Source: Streptomyces violaceoruber (lineage in GTDB: Bacteria > Actinomycetota > Actinomycetes > Streptomycetales > Streptomycetaceae). Taken from it: a DNA stretch of 64,000 bases. Numbering within the stretch: the stretch's first letter is position 1; every line of letters starts with the position of its first letter. The notes beneath the pieces are model-generated. The model saw only the letters and a program-made list of their open reading frames with translations, made no database searches and was not told where the DNA came from. A program made the position numbers and the translations under genes. The stretch lies in contig JODI01000008.1 in assembly GCA_000720805.1 (NCBI GenBank), forward strand, positions 1 to 64,000, given 5' to 3'. Below, piece after piece: positions 52,684-61,767 of the stretch.

Positions 52684-53850
52684 TCAGGCAGCCTGCGGGA
52701 CCTTCGCCGGCGCCCCCGGCCCCACATACCGCGCCACCGGTCGGATGATCTTCGAGTCCGCCGCCTGTTCCAGGATGTTGGCGCTCCAGCCCACCACGCG
52801 CCCCGCCGCGAAGGTGGGGGTGAACATCTCGCGCGGCAGACCGCACAGTTCCATGACCACGCCGGCGTAGAACTCGACGTTCGTGTGGAGCTCCCGCCCC
52901 GGCTTCAGTTCCGCGAGGATCCTCTCGACGTGGCGCTCGACCTCGACGGCGAAGTCCACCCGCGGACCGCCGAACCGCTGGGCGATCTGGCGGAGCATCC
53001 GGGACCGAGGGTCCTCCGTGCGGTAGATCGCATGGCCGAAGCCCATGATGCGGTCGCCGGCCAGGACCCGCTCACGGATCCAGGAGTCGATGCGGTCGGG
53101 TGTGCCGATCGCGTCCAGCGTGTCCAGCGCCCGGCTGGGCGCACCTCCGTGCAGCGGCCCGGACAACGCCCCCACGGCTCCCACGAGGCATGCCGCCGCA
53201 TCCGCACCGGTGGACGCGATGACGCGCGCGGTGAAGGTTGATGCATTGAATCCGTGGTCAATGGTTGAGATCAAGTACTGCTCGATCGCCCGCACCCGGT
53301 CCGGATCCGGCTGCGAACCCGTCAGCATGTAGAGGTAGTTGGCCGCATAGGAGAGGTCCTCGCGCGGCTGCACCGGATCGAGCCCCCGGCCCAGGCGGTG
53401 CAGTGCGGCAAGCAGGGTCGGCACGGCGGCGGTCGCGACGAGGGTGTCCTGGCGACGCCGCTCCACGCCGAGGTCGTACACCGGACGGAAACCCTTCGCC
53501 GCGCCCAGCAGCGACAGCGCCGTACGCATCCCGGCGAGCGGTCCGGAGCCCGCGCCCGCCGCGGCGAGGGCAGGCAGCGCGGCCCACACCCCGGCCGGCA
53601 GCCGGCGCAGCGCGGCGGTCTCGGCCGCGAAGGCGGCGGAACGTGGAGGGTCCGGCAGGTCGCCGTGGACCAGGAGATGCCAGACGTCCTCGAACCCGCG
53701 GGTCTGGGCGAGTTCGACGGCCGAGTACTGGCGGTAGTGATAGAAGCCCTCGGTCCCCCGGACGTCACCGATCTCGGTGTCGGTGACGACGACTCCCGCG
53801 AGCCCGCGCGGTACGTCGACGAGGGCGCCTGCTGACCTGTTGACGGACAT
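52684..53850 (-). CDS. citA: Citrate synthase (type CitA/PrpC-like)
   Basis: The 388 residues match citrate synthase. Active-site histidines lie in LSGPLHGGAPSRALD and IMGFGHAIYRTEDPRSRML. The third catalytic position reads HTNVEFYAGVVME, with Glu where many enzymes have Asp (NVDFY). ATG at 53850 follows AAGGAGGAAATC. It condenses acetyl-CoA and oxaloacetate (or propionyl-CoA in 2-methylcitrate relatives). It is divergent from the helix-turn-helix citrate synthase across 113 bp holding a palindrome, so regulation by that protein is plausible. Confidence 0.88.
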   Translation of the reverse strand: MSVNRSAGALVDVPRGLAGVVVTDTEIGDVRGTEGFYHYRQYSAVELAQTRGFEDVWHLLVHGDLPDPPRSAAFAAETAALRRLPAGVWAALPALAAAGAGSGPLAGMRTALSLLGAAKGFRPVYDLGVERRRQDTLVATAAVPTLLAALHRLGRGLDPVQPREDLSYAANYLYMLTGSQPDPDRVRAIEQYLISTIDHGFNASTFTARVIASTGADAAACLVGAVGALSGPLHGGAPSRALDTLDAIGTPDRIDSWIRERVLAGDRIMGFGHAIYRTEDPRSRMLRQIAQRFGGPRVDFAVEVERHVERILAELKPGRELHTNVEFYAGVVMELCGLPREMFTPTFAAGRVVGWSANILEQAADSKIIRPVARYVGPGAPAKVPQAA

Positions 53851-53882
53851 GATTTCCTCCTTGGACTTGATGCGACTGTCCA

Positions 53883-53934
53883 GGATTGATTAAAGCCGTG
53901 TCAATATTGATTGAATCAATACATAGGAATCAAC
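53883..53934. promoter_or_regulatory. Palindromic operator between the two citrate synthase genes
   Basis: TATTGATTGAATCAATA at 53905-53921 is a perfect 8+1+8 inverted repeat. A further half-site ATTGATTAA lies at 53885-53893 and a reverse half-site GGAATCAAC at 53926-53934, so four TTGATT/AATCAA half-sites span about 50 bp. The AT-rich block is exceptional in this GC-rich window. It must overlap the promoters of both divergent genes. The neighbouring helix-turn-helix citrate synthase is the obvious candidate binder (inference). Confidence 0.75.
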
Positions 53935-53963
53935 ATGCCGAGCTGCGGATACGGTGAGGTCTT

Positions 53964-55220
53964 ATGCGTGATCACGAACCCCACACCGGTGCCGCCGGAC
54001 AACGGCTGAGCACCAAGGAGACCGCCGAGTTGCTGGGCGTGAAGCCCGAGACCGTGTACGCCTACGTGAGCCGCGGCCAGCTCAGCAGCCGACGGGTGCC
54101 CGGCGGCCGGGGCAGCACCTTCGACGCCAAGGAGGTGGAAGCGCTCGCCCGGCGCAGTCGGCGGGACAGCGGCGGGAGTCCGGGATCGGGCGGTGAACTG
54201 TCCGTACGGACCCGCATCACGCTCATCGACACCGACCGGTACTACTTCCGGGGCGTCGACGCGACCGAGCTGGCCGCCCGCCACTCCTACGAGGAGGTCG
54301 CCGAGTGGCTGTGGACCGGGCAGCTGCGCCGCGGCGCCGCCTTCACGGCACCGGAGGCCGCCGTCACCGCAGCCCGCCGCGCAGTGGACTCGCTACCCGA
54401 ACACACCGCGCCCACCGACCGGTTGCGGGTCGCGGCGATCGCCGCGGCGGCCGCGGACCCGCTGCGTTTCGACCTCTCGGAGGAGGCCGTGCTCGGCACG
54501 GCGCGCATCCTCATCCCCACCCTGGTCGCCGCCCTGCCCCCGGCCCTGTACGACCACCGCGACAGCGGCCCGCTGGCTCACCGGCTGTGGGCCCGCCTCA
54601 CGGGACGCCCGGCCGACGAGCCGTCCCTGCGCGTCCTGGACACGGCGCTCGCCCTGCTCGCCGACCACGACCTCGCCGCCTCCACCCTCGCCGTGCGGGT
54701 CGCCGCGTCGGCCCGCGCGCACGCCTACGCCGCCGTCTCCGCGGGACTCGGCGTGATCGAGGGCCCTCTGCACGGCGCGGCCAGTGGACTGGCCCACAAG
54801 CTGCTGCTGGAGGTACTCGACCAGGGCGACGCGGCCCCAGTGATCGCCGACGAACTACGGGCCGGCCGGCGCGTTCCAGGGCTCGGCCACCGGCTCTACC
54901 CCGGCGAGGACCCCCGCGCGCGTGCCCTCTTCGCACTCCTGGAGGACATTCCCAGGGCGGAACCCGCAATCGCCGCGGCCCGCGACATCGCCGCCACCGC
55001 GGCCCGCCACACCCCGTTGCACGCCAATGTCGACCTGGCCCTCGCCGTGTTCACCGCCTCCTCCGGCATGCCGGCCACGGCGGGCGAGACCATCTTCGCG
55101 GTGGCCCGTACGGCGGGCTGGATCGCGCACGCCCTGGAGGAGTACGGGGAGCGCCCGCTGCGCATGCGCCCGAGCGGCCACTACGTGGGCCCGCGGCCGC
55201 CACAGCCACTGCCGGAGTAG
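53964..55220 (+). CDS. Citrate-synthase-like protein with N-terminal MerR-type helix-turn-helix
   Basis: The protein has 418 residues. Residues 14-65 (RLSTKETAELLGVKPETVYA, YVSRGQLSSRRVPGGRGSTF) are a MerR/excisionase-type DNA-binding domain. From about 78 (ELSVRTRITLIDTDRYYFRG) it is citrate synthase with both histidines (VIEGPLHGAASGLAHK, VPGLGHRLYPGEDPRA) and the Asp in HANVDLALAVFTASS. The usual FY after NVD is replaced by LA, so the active site is altered. It may be a metabolite-sensing regulator that binds acetyl-CoA, oxaloacetate or citrate. ATG at 53964 follows GGTGAGG. Confidence 0.9.
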   Translation: MRDHEPHTGAAGQRLSTKETAELLGVKPETVYAYVSRGQLSSRRVPGGRGSTFDAKEVEALARRSRRDSGGSPGSGGELSVRTRITLIDTDRYYFRGVDATELAARHSYEEVAEWLWTGQLRRGAAFTAPEAAVTAARRAVDSLPEHTAPTDRLRVAAIAAAAADPLRFDLSEEAVLGTARILIPTLVAALPPALYDHRDSGPLAHRLWARLTGRPADEPSLRVLDTALALLADHDLAASTLAVRVAASARAHAYAAVSAGLGVIEGPLHGAASGLAHKLLLEVLDQGDAAPVIADELRAGRRVPGLGHRLYPGEDPRARALFALLEDIPRAEPAIAAARDIAATAARHTPLHANVDLALAVFTASSGMPATAGETIFAVARTAGWIAHALEEYGERPLRMRPSGHYVGPRPPQPLPE

Positions 55221-55254
55221 CGCGCGCGACCCGTCAGAAGGCACCCGCCTCAAG

Positions 55255-55273
55255 TCAGGTTAGGCTCACCTCT
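55255..55273 (+). promoter_or_regulatory. Iron box (DmdR/IdeR-type) overlapping a leaderless promoter
   Basis: TCAGGTTAGGCTCACCTCT matches the 19-bp consensus TTAGGTTAGGCTAACCTAA at 15 positions. TAGGCT at 55261-55266 also fits a -10 element, and the GTG start codon begins 7 nt later, so transcription should start at the start codon itself. Iron-loaded DmdR/IdeR would block the promoter. Confidence 0.75.
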
Positions 55274-56218
55274 GTGAGTACGTGCTCAACCGTCTCCCGG
55301 GACCTCGACGAGCCCATTTCCGGAACAGCGGCCACGGCGACCACCTGGCTGCTTCTGGAACAGCCCGGTCCCTGGGGTGCCAAGGCGCTCACTTCGAGCC
55401 ACCTGGACCCCGCGCTCGGCCGTGCCCTGGAGGCGGCGGCCCAGGGCACGGGGGTACGGATCGCGCTCATCCGCCGCCCCGGTAGGCACGCCGACAGCGG
55501 CACACCGACAGCGCGGCAGGTGTACGTGGCCCATACGGTGCCCGGGAACGTGTGGCTGCGTTCCGCCATGGTCCGCGACCCTCGCCGACTGCTCGACGTC
55601 GACTTCGCCGCGCTCGGCCGCGGGGACCACGGCAGCTTCGACTCGGCTCTCGGCGGGCGGCCCCACACCGGTGATCCGCTCGCGCTCGTGTGCACCAACG
55701 GCAAGCGCGACCGCTGCTGCGCCCTCCTGGGCCGCCCCCTCGCGGCGGAGTTGGCCTCCTCGGGCGTCGAGGGCGTCTGGGAGGTCACCCACCTGGGTGG
55801 TCATCGTTTCTCCCCCACACTGCTCGTCCTGCCGTACGGCTACTCCTACGGCCGGGCCGAGGCCCACGCCGTCAAGGAGGTCCTGCACGCCGTGCAGGAG
55901 GGCCGGATCGTCGTGGAGGGCTGCCGTGGAAGCTCCGCGTGGGAGCGACCCGGCCAGGCGGCCGAGCTGGCCGTGCGCAGGGCCACGGGCGAGTACAGGG
56001 CGCAGACGCTGGCCGTGGTCCGTACGGAGGGCGCCGCACCCCGTTGGGAGGTGACCGTCGCCCACACGGACGGACGCCACTGGCGCGTCGTCGTGGCCCA
56101 GGGCGCCTCGCTGCCGGCCAGGCCGGAGAGCTGCGGAGCCTCGGTACTCGGCTCACCCGCGCGGATGGACGTGGTGGCGGTGCGCGAGCCGGCGACCACG
56201 ACGGCGCTCGCGGGCTGA
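55274..56218 (+). CDS. Sucrase/ferredoxin-like (thioredoxin-like ferredoxin, Apd1-type) [2Fe-2S] protein
   Basis: GTG at 55274 gives 314 residues. Family features are LALVCTNGKRDRCCALLGRP (cluster cysteines) and VTHLGGHRFSPTLLVLPYG, whose HxxxH supplies the two histidine ligands known from yeast Apd1. It lacks a signal peptide and is cytosolic. The family is linked to iron metabolism and reductive siderophore handling in actinobacteria (recalled, not firm). An iron box covers its promoter, so it is likely made under iron limitation. It has little or no 5' leader. Confidence 0.85.
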   Translation: MSTCSTVSRDLDEPISGTAATATTWLLLEQPGPWGAKALTSSHLDPALGRALEAAAQGTGVRIALIRRPGRHADSGTPTARQVYVAHTVPGNVWLRSAMVRDPRRLLDVDFAALGRGDHGSFDSALGGRPHTGDPLALVCTNGKRDRCCALLGRPLAAELASSGVEGVWEVTHLGGHRFSPTLLVLPYGYSYGRAEAHAVKEVLHAVQEGRIVVEGCRGSSAWERPGQAAELAVRRATGEYRAQTLAVVRTEGAAPRWEVTVAHTDGRHWRVVVAQGASLPARPESCGASVLGSPARMDVVAVREPATTTALAG

Positions 56219-56358
56219 GGCCACTGTCGTACGCCGAAGTCCTGAGGCCGTCGGCCCGCCTGTCCCGTTTCCCCGGCGGCTGTCCAGGTGCCCTATGTGT
56301 TGATCAAGTAATCCATGCCACACCCCCTGCGGCAGATACGGCCTTGCCACGTACCGTC

Positions 56359-58038
56359 ATGGGTATGCGCCCCACTCCCCCCGCCCGCCGCCTGCGCCTC
56401 GGACTGCCGCGGCGCATGTTCTCGCAGGTGCTGCTGATGCAGCTGGCGATCGCCGCGGGAGTCGCGGTGCTGGCCACCGGACTGTTCCTCGCTCCGCTCA
56501 GCGACCAGCTGGACGACCAGGCCATGCGCCGCGCGCTGGCGATCGCGCAGACCGCCGCCGCCGAACCGGGGATCGCCGAGGAGGTCCAGCACACGCAACC
56601 GACTGCCGGCGGGCCCGTCCAGCGGGAGGCGGAGCGGATCCGCAGGGCCACCCAGGCCGAGTACGTCGTGGTGATGGACCGGCGGGGCGTGCGCTGGTCG
56701 CACCCCACCGCGAGCGAGATAGGCAGGACCGTCTCCACCGACCCCAGCCAGGCCCTGGCCGGCAAGGAGGTCATGGAGATCGACAACGGCACCCTGGGCC
56801 GCTCCGCACGCGGCAAGGTGCCGTTGCGTGACAGCGAGGGGAAGATCGTCGGCGCGGTCTCGGTGGGCATCGCGTACGACAGCGTGCGGGCACGGCTGAT
56901 CCACGCGATCCCGGGACTGCTCGCCTACGCGGGCGGCGCCCTGGCCGTGGGCGCGCTGGCCGCCTGGCTCATCTCCCGCCGGGTCCAACGGCAGACCCGG
57001 GACCTTGCATTCTCGGACATCTCGGGCCTCCTCGCGGAGCGCGAGGCGATGCTGCACGGCATCCGCGAGGGCGTCGTCGCCCTGGACCGCACAGGACGCG
57101 TGCGCCTGCTCAACGACGAGGCGCAGCGGCTGCTGGGCATCGGGGACGAGGCCGTCGGCCGCACCCCCGACGAGGCGCTCGGTGAGGGCCGTACCGCCGA
57201 CGTACTGGCGGGCCGGGCGACCGGCACGGACCTGCTCACCGTGCGCGGCCAGCGCGTGCTCGTCGCCAACCGCATGCCCACCGACGACGGGGGCGCCGTC
57301 GCCACCCTGCGCGACCGTACCGAACTGGATCAGCTCGGTCGCGAGCTCGACTCCACGCGCGGCCTGATCGACGCCCTGCGCGCCCAGGACCACGAGCACG
57401 CCAACCGCATGCACACGCTCCTCGGACTGCTCGAACTGGAGATGTACGACGAGGCCGTGGAGTTCGTCGGAGAGGTCGTGGGCGACCACCGAGCCACGGC
57501 TGAACAGGTCACGGAGAGGATCCAGGACCCCTTGCTCGCCGCGCTGCTGGTCGGCAAGGCGACCGTCGCCGCCGAGCGCGGAGTGGCGCTGTGGGTCTCG
57601 GACCGGACCCGGCTGCCGGACCGGCTGGTCGACCCCGGTGGACTCGTCACGATCCTCGGCAACCTGGTGGACAACGCGCTGGACGCCGTCGCGGGGACCC
57701 TCCACGCGCGCGTGGAGGTGGAACTGCGCACGGAGGGACGTACCGCGGTCCTCAGGGTGCGCGACACGGGACCGGGAATCCCGGAGGAGCACCGCGAGTT
57801 GATCTTCACCGAGGGGTGGTCCACGAAGAAGCCGCCCGCCCACCGGGAGCGCGGCATCGGACTCTCCCTGGTCCGCAGGCTCGCCGAGCGGCAGGGTGGC
57901 AGCGCGGCCGTCGACGACGCGGGCGGCGGTGGCGCGGAGTTCACCGTCGTCCTGCCCGACGCCCTGGAGCCCGAACCGGAGCCCGCCCTGACCGCGCCGC
58001 GGACCGCACAGCCCGCCGCCGAGGAGGAGTCGTGTTGA
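56359..58038 (+). CDS. CitA/DcuS-type sensor histidine kinase
   Basis: ATG at 56359 (MGMRPTPPARRLRLGLPR) gives 559 residues. TM1 is at about 20-45 (FSQVLLMQLAIAAGVAVLAT), an extracellular PAS-like domain lies at 50-185 (ADVVMDRRG-like strand YVVVMDRRGVRWSHPTASEI, GRTV), then TM2 (IPGLLAYAGGALAVGALAAW), a cytosolic PAS (LHGIREGVVALDRTGRVRLL), the SPOB-type phospho-acceptor helix ALRAQDHEHANRMHTLLGLL (His in QDHEH) and HATPase (LVDNALDAVAG, GIGLSLVRRLAERQGG). It resembles C4-dicarboxylate/citrate sensors. The downstream symporter and upstream citrate synthases fit that ligand class. Confidence 0.88.
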   Translation: MGMRPTPPARRLRLGLPRRMFSQVLLMQLAIAAGVAVLATGLFLAPLSDQLDDQAMRRALAIAQTAAAEPGIAEEVQHTQPTAGGPVQREAERIRRATQAEYVVVMDRRGVRWSHPTASEIGRTVSTDPSQALAGKEVMEIDNGTLGRSARGKVPLRDSEGKIVGAVSVGIAYDSVRARLIHAIPGLLAYAGGALAVGALAAWLISRRVQRQTRDLAFSDISGLLAEREAMLHGIREGVVALDRTGRVRLLNDEAQRLLGIGDEAVGRTPDEALGEGRTADVLAGRATGTDLLTVRGQRVLVANRMPTDDGGAVATLRDRTELDQLGRELDSTRGLIDALRAQDHEHANRMHTLLGLLELEMYDEAVEFVGEVVGDHRATAEQVTERIQDPLLAALLVGKATVAAERGVALWVSDRTRLPDRLVDPGGLVTILGNLVDNALDAVAGTLHARVEVELRTEGRTAVLRVRDTGPGIPEEHRELIFTEGWSTKKPPAHRERGIGLSLVRRLAERQGGSAAVDDAGGGGAEFTVVLPDALEPEPEPALTAPRTAQPAAEEESC

Positions 58039-58715
58039 TCGAGGTCCTGATCGTGGACGACGACATCCGGGTGGCGCGCGTCAACTCCGCCTATGTGGCG
58101 AAGGTGGCGGGCTTCCATGTGGCCGGTGAGGCGCACAGCGCGGCGGAGGCGCTTCGGCAACTGGAGCTGCTGCCGCATGTGGACCTCGTCCTCATGGACC
58201 ACTACCTGCCCGACGAGACGGGCCTCACGGTCGTCCAGGAGATGCGCCGGCGCGGCCATCAGACCGATGTGATCATGGTGACGGCGGCCCGGGACGTCTC
58301 AACCGTGCAGGCGGCGATGCGGCACGGCGCGTTGCAGTACCTGGTCAAGCCGTTCGCCTTCGCGGGCCTGCGCGCCAAGCTGGAGGCGTACGCCGAGCTG
58401 CGCCGTACTCTCGACGGCGGAGGCGAGGCGGAGCAGGCCGAGGTGGACCGCATCTTCGGCGCCCTGTCCACGCCCTCGGAACCCGAACTGCCCAAAGGGC
58501 ACTCCCCCACCACGGCGGAACTGGTCCGCCGCTCCCTGATGAACGCCGAAGGCCCCCTGTCGGCCCAGGAGATCGCCGATCGGACCGGCGTGAGCCGCCA
58601 GACCGCTCAGCGCTATCTGAAGCTCCTGGAGCGCACGGGACGGGCTCGCCTGACACTCAAATACGGTGACGCGGGCCGCCCGGAACACCGTTACGTGTGG
58701 GCGACCCGCGCCTGA
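58032..58715 (+). CDS. CitB/DcuR-type response regulator
   Basis: GTG at 58032 lies inside the kinase's last codons after GAGGAG, giving 227 residues. The receiver has LIVDDDIRVARVN, VLMDHYLPDETGL (phospho-Asp) and VKPFAFAGL. The output domain is a helix-turn-helix near residue 180 (LSAQEIADRTGVSRQTAQRY) of the CitB class. Likely targets are nearby transport genes such as the divergent symporter operon (inference). Confidence 0.88.
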   Translation: MLIEVLIVDDDIRVARVNSAYVAKVAGFHVAGEAHSAAEALRQLELLPHVDLVLMDHYLPDETGLTVVQEMRRRGHQTDVIMVTAARDVSTVQAAMRHGALQYLVKPFAFAGLRAKLEAYAELRRTLDGGGEAEQAEVDRIFGALSTPSEPELPKGHSPTTAELVRRSLMNAEGPLSAQEIADRTGVSRQTAQRYLKLLERTGRARLTLKYGDAGRPEHRYVWATRA

Positions 58716-58867
58716 GGACACGGCCCGTGGGGGCGGGGGAAGGAACCGTGCCGCCCTTGCATACGGATGTCGACCCGCCTTCTCACAAACTCGGTCGTGC
58801 AGGTCTTCGGCGGGGCCGGGGCCTCCGAGTCCGTACGACGATGACGGCCTCGGCCTGCTACGTGGGC
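58716..58867. other. Convergent intergenic gap
   Basis: It lies between the response regulator and the symporter gene ends. No strong hairpin is seen. Confidence 0.3.
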
Positions 58868-60460
58868 CTATACGGCCCCCGCCCCGGTCAGCGACCGCAC
58901 CTCGGTCTCCGCGTGCTTGGCCTCGTCGGGCAGTTCCGCCGAGGTGACCGTGCCGAGCCAGCCCGCGAGGAAGCCCAGCGGGATCGAGACGAGCCCGGGG
59001 TTCTGCAGTGGGAAGTACTGGAAGTCGACGGTGGGAAACAGTGACTCCGGGCTGCCGGACACCACCGGTGACAGCACCACGAGCAGCATGGCCGGGATCA
59101 GCCCGCCATAGACGGACCAGACGGCGCCGCGTGTGGTGAAGCCGCGCCAGAACAGCGAGTACAGCAGCACCGGCAGGTTGGCGGACGCGGCGACCGCGAA
59201 GGCGAGTCCCACCAGGAACGCCACGTTGAGATCCCTGGCCAGCAGGCCCAGGGCGATCGCCATCACGCCGATCCCGACCGCGGCGGCACGTGCCATGGCC
59301 ACCTCGCTGCGCGGCTTGGTGTGCCGGCGACGCAGCGAGGCGTACAGGTCGTGGGCCACCGACGCCGAGGAGGCCAGCGTGATGCCGGCGACCACGGCGA
59401 GGATCGTCGCGAAGGCGACCGCGGCGACGACGGCGAAGAGAACCGCGCCTCCCGTGGAGTCCGCCCCGCCGCCCAGGTCGAGCGCGAGCAACGGAACGGC
59501 CGTGTTTCCGGCCGCGTTCGATCCGCGTACCGCGTCCGGCCCCACGATGGCCGCCGCACCGAACCCGAGGACGATCGTCATCAGGTAGAAGCCCCCGATC
59601 AGCCCGATCGACCAGATGACCGAGCGCCGTGCGGCCCGCGCGGTGGGCACGGTGTAGAAGCGGGACAGGATGTGCGGCAGCCCCGCCGTCCCCAGCACCA
59701 GCGCGAGCCCGAGACTGATGAAGTCGAACCGGGCCGTCCAGTCCCCGCCGTACCTCAGGCCCGGCGCCAGGAAGGCCTTGCCATGACCACTGCGCTCCGC
59801 CGCCGTGAGCAGCAACTGGTCGAAGTCTCCGTGGAAACGCACCAGGACGAGCACGGTCAGGGTGACGGTGCCGCCGAGCAGCAGAACCGCCTTGACGATC
59901 TGGATCCAGGTGGTGGCCCGCATCCCACCGAGCGACACATAGATCACCATGAGCGCGCCGACCCCGACGACCGTCCAGGACTGCGCTGCCTCGCTGTTGC
60001 CTCCGAGAAGCAGCGCGACCAGGCTGCCCGCACCGACCATCTGCGCCACCAGATACAGAACGGACACGGTGACCGAGGAGGTTCCCGCCGCGATCCGCAC
60101 CGGCCGCTCGCTCATCCGTGCCGCGACCACGTCGGCGAGCGTGAACCGTCCGCAGTTGCGGACCAGTTCGGCGACGAGGAACAGGACCAGGAGCCAGGCC
60201 ACGAGGAACCCCACCGAGTACAGCAGCCCGTCGTACCCGAACAGGGCGATGAGCCCGGAGATCCCGAGGAAGGAGGCAGCCGACATGTAGTCACCCGCGA
60301 TGGCAAAACCATTTTCCATCGGAGAGAAGAGCCGACCGCCCGCGTAGAACTCCTCCGCCGAGCCCTGGCGGTGCCGACTCACCCACGTCGTGATGCCCAG
60401 GGTGACGGCGACGAACGCGCTGAACAGCAGCAACGCCAGCGGCTGATGGTTGCCGGTCAT
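58868..60460 (-). CDS. Sodium/solute symporter of the acetate permease (ActP) type
   Basis: ATG at 60460 (MTGNHQPLALLLFSAF) gives 530 residues with about 13 membrane helices. SSS-family motifs are present: EEFYAGGRLFSPMENGFAIA, GDYMSAASFLGISGL, GTAGLPHILSRFYTVPTARA and SVYGGLIPAMLLVVLS. ActP-type proteins import acetate or other small monocarboxylates with Na+. Pairing with the DUF485 protein, as in acetate permease operons, supports this. It is the plausible target of the flanking two-component systems. Confidence 0.9.
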   Translation of the reverse strand: MTGNHQPLALLLFSAFVAVTLGITTWVSRHRQGSAEEFYAGGRLFSPMENGFAIAGDYMSAASFLGISGLIALFGYDGLLYSVGFLVAWLLVLFLVAELVRNCGRFTLADVVAARMSERPVRIAAGTSSVTVSVLYLVAQMVGAGSLVALLLGGNSEAAQSWTVVGVGALMVIYVSLGGMRATTWIQIVKAVLLLGGTVTLTVLVLVRFHGDFDQLLLTAAERSGHGKAFLAPGLRYGGDWTARFDFISLGLALVLGTAGLPHILSRFYTVPTARAARRSVIWSIGLIGGFYLMTIVLGFGAAAIVGPDAVRGSNAAGNTAVPLLALDLGGGADSTGGAVLFAVVAAVAFATILAVVAGITLASSASVAHDLYASLRRRHTKPRSEVAMARAAAVGIGVMAIALGLLARDLNVAFLVGLAFAVAASANLPVLLYSLFWRGFTTRGAVWSVYGGLIPAMLLVVLSPVVSGSPESLFPTVDFQYFPLQNPGLVSIPLGFLAGWLGTVTSAELPDEAKHAETEVRSLTGAGAV

Positions 60461-61017
60461 GATGCACCGCCCCTGATGCCCCGCGTCAGTTCCTGGGTGT
60501 CCCACCGCAGTTCGAGCGCCGCCCGGTCCCGGCGCAGCCGGGCATGCCGGGCGTACGCCCAGGTGAGCAGGAAGGTCGTGAGGAACTGTCCGAGCCCGGC
60601 CAGCATCGCCACGTTCACGGCGCCCGCCACGGGCCGCGCCATCAAGGCGGGCGCGGTCGTCGCGGCCACCACATAGGCCAGGTACCAGGCGGAGAACCCC
60701 GCGACCGCCGGCACCACGAACCTCCGGTACCGACTGCGCACCTCCTGAAAGGCCTCGCTGCGCTGCACCTCCAGGTACACATCGGCCGCGGCCGCCGCCG
60801 GGGCGTCGTACTCCCGGCGCGCCGACGCCTCCGTGGGCACGGGCGTCCGAGTTCCGGCCGACTCGCCCCAGCCGGAGGCGAGCGCGTCGTACCAGGGGTC
60901 CTCGTACCTCACACCTCCGGCCACCTCCGCGGACACCGGATCATGAACATCATGGTTGTCGGCCGAACTCTCGGTACCACCGCCGCCTCCGCGGGGGCGA
61001 CCGTTGCTTGACTGCAT
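60457..61017 (-). CDS. DUF485 membrane protein, symporter partner
   Basis: ATG at 61017 (MQSSNGRPRGGGGGTESS) gives 186 residues; TTG at 61023 is possible. The first 95 residues are hydrophilic and disordered, longer than in typical DUF485 proteins. Two helices follow (FVVPAVAGFSAWYLAYVVAA, AVNVAMLAGLGQFLTTFLLT). Its stop overlaps the symporter start by 4 nt. DUF485 proteins regularly precede acetate permease genes. The exact role is unknown. Confidence 0.88.
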   Translation of the reverse strand: MQSSNGRPRGGGGGTESSADNHDVHDPVSAEVAGGVRYEDPWYDALASGWGESAGTRTPVPTEASARREYDAPAAAAADVYLEVQRSEAFQEVRSRYRRFVVPAVAGFSAWYLAYVVAATTAPALMARPVAGAVNVAMLAGLGQFLTTFLLTWAYARHARLRRDRAALELRWDTQELTRGIRGGAS

Positions 61018-61086
61018 GCCCAAGGATGGACAGAACGGGAAGATCCCCGACTCTTCTTCTCCCTGCTCTTCACCCCATCAGGTGAC

Positions 61087-61767
61087 TCAGCCGGTCGGCG
61101 GCCGTACCAGCCCCTTCGCGTATGCGTAACGCACCGCCTGCGCCCGGTCCTTGAGCCCCGTCTTGGCGAAGAGATTGTTGATGTGGGTCTTCACGGTCGC
61201 TGTGGACACATGCAGCTTGCGGGCGATCTCCTGGTTACTGAGTCCGTCCGCGATCAGCAGCAGCACCTCCGTCTCCCGTGTGGTGAGCCCGTCCGGCGCT
61301 TGGATGCGTGCTGCCGGCTGCGGCTCGGGATCCGACAGTCTCTCCAACAGCCGCCGTTGGATGCTCGGCGCCAGTCCCGCGTCCCCGGACAACACACTCC
61401 GCACGGCACGCACGATCTCGTCACCCCCCGCGTCCTTGGTCAGATAGCCACGCGCCCCCGCTCTCAGCGCGGGGAACAGCGACTCGTCGTCCGCGAACGT
61501 CGTGAGGACCACCACCTGCGTCCCGGGGTGCTCCGCCCGGATGCGCCGGGTCGCCTCCACCCCGTCGCATCGGGGCATGCGCAGGTCCATCAGCACCACG
61601 TCCGGAGCGAGTTCGGCGACGAGTCGCACCGCCTCGTCCCCGTCCCCCGCGGAGCCGACGACTTCGATTCCGGGGAGCAGCCCCAGCAGCATCACGATTC
61701 CCTCGCGGACCACGGTCTGGTCGTCCACGACCACCACCCGCGCCGGACTCTGCCCCTCCTCCGTCAT
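61087..61767 (-). CDS. NarL/LuxR-family response regulator
   Basis: There are 226 residues: receiver with VVVVDDQTVVREGIVMLL, VVLMDLRMPRCDG (phospho-Asp) and LTKDAGGDEIVRAV, then a GerE helix-turn-helix (LTTRETEVLLLIADGLSNQE, IARKLHVSTATVKTHINNLF). Paired with the kinase whose stop overlaps its start by 4 nt. Its target could be the neighbouring DUF485-symporter operon, which is downstream on the same strand. Confidence 0.92.
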   Translation of the reverse strand: MTEEGQSPARVVVVDDQTVVREGIVMLLGLLPGIEVVGSAGDGDEAVRLVAELAPDVVLMDLRMPRCDGVEATRRIRAEHPGTQVVVLTTFADDESLFPALRAGARGYLTKDAGGDEIVRAVRSVLSGDAGLAPSIQRRLLERLSDPEPQPAARIQAPDGLTTRETEVLLLIADGLSNQEIARKLHVSTATVKTHINNLFAKTGLKDRAQAVRYAYAKGLVRPPTG

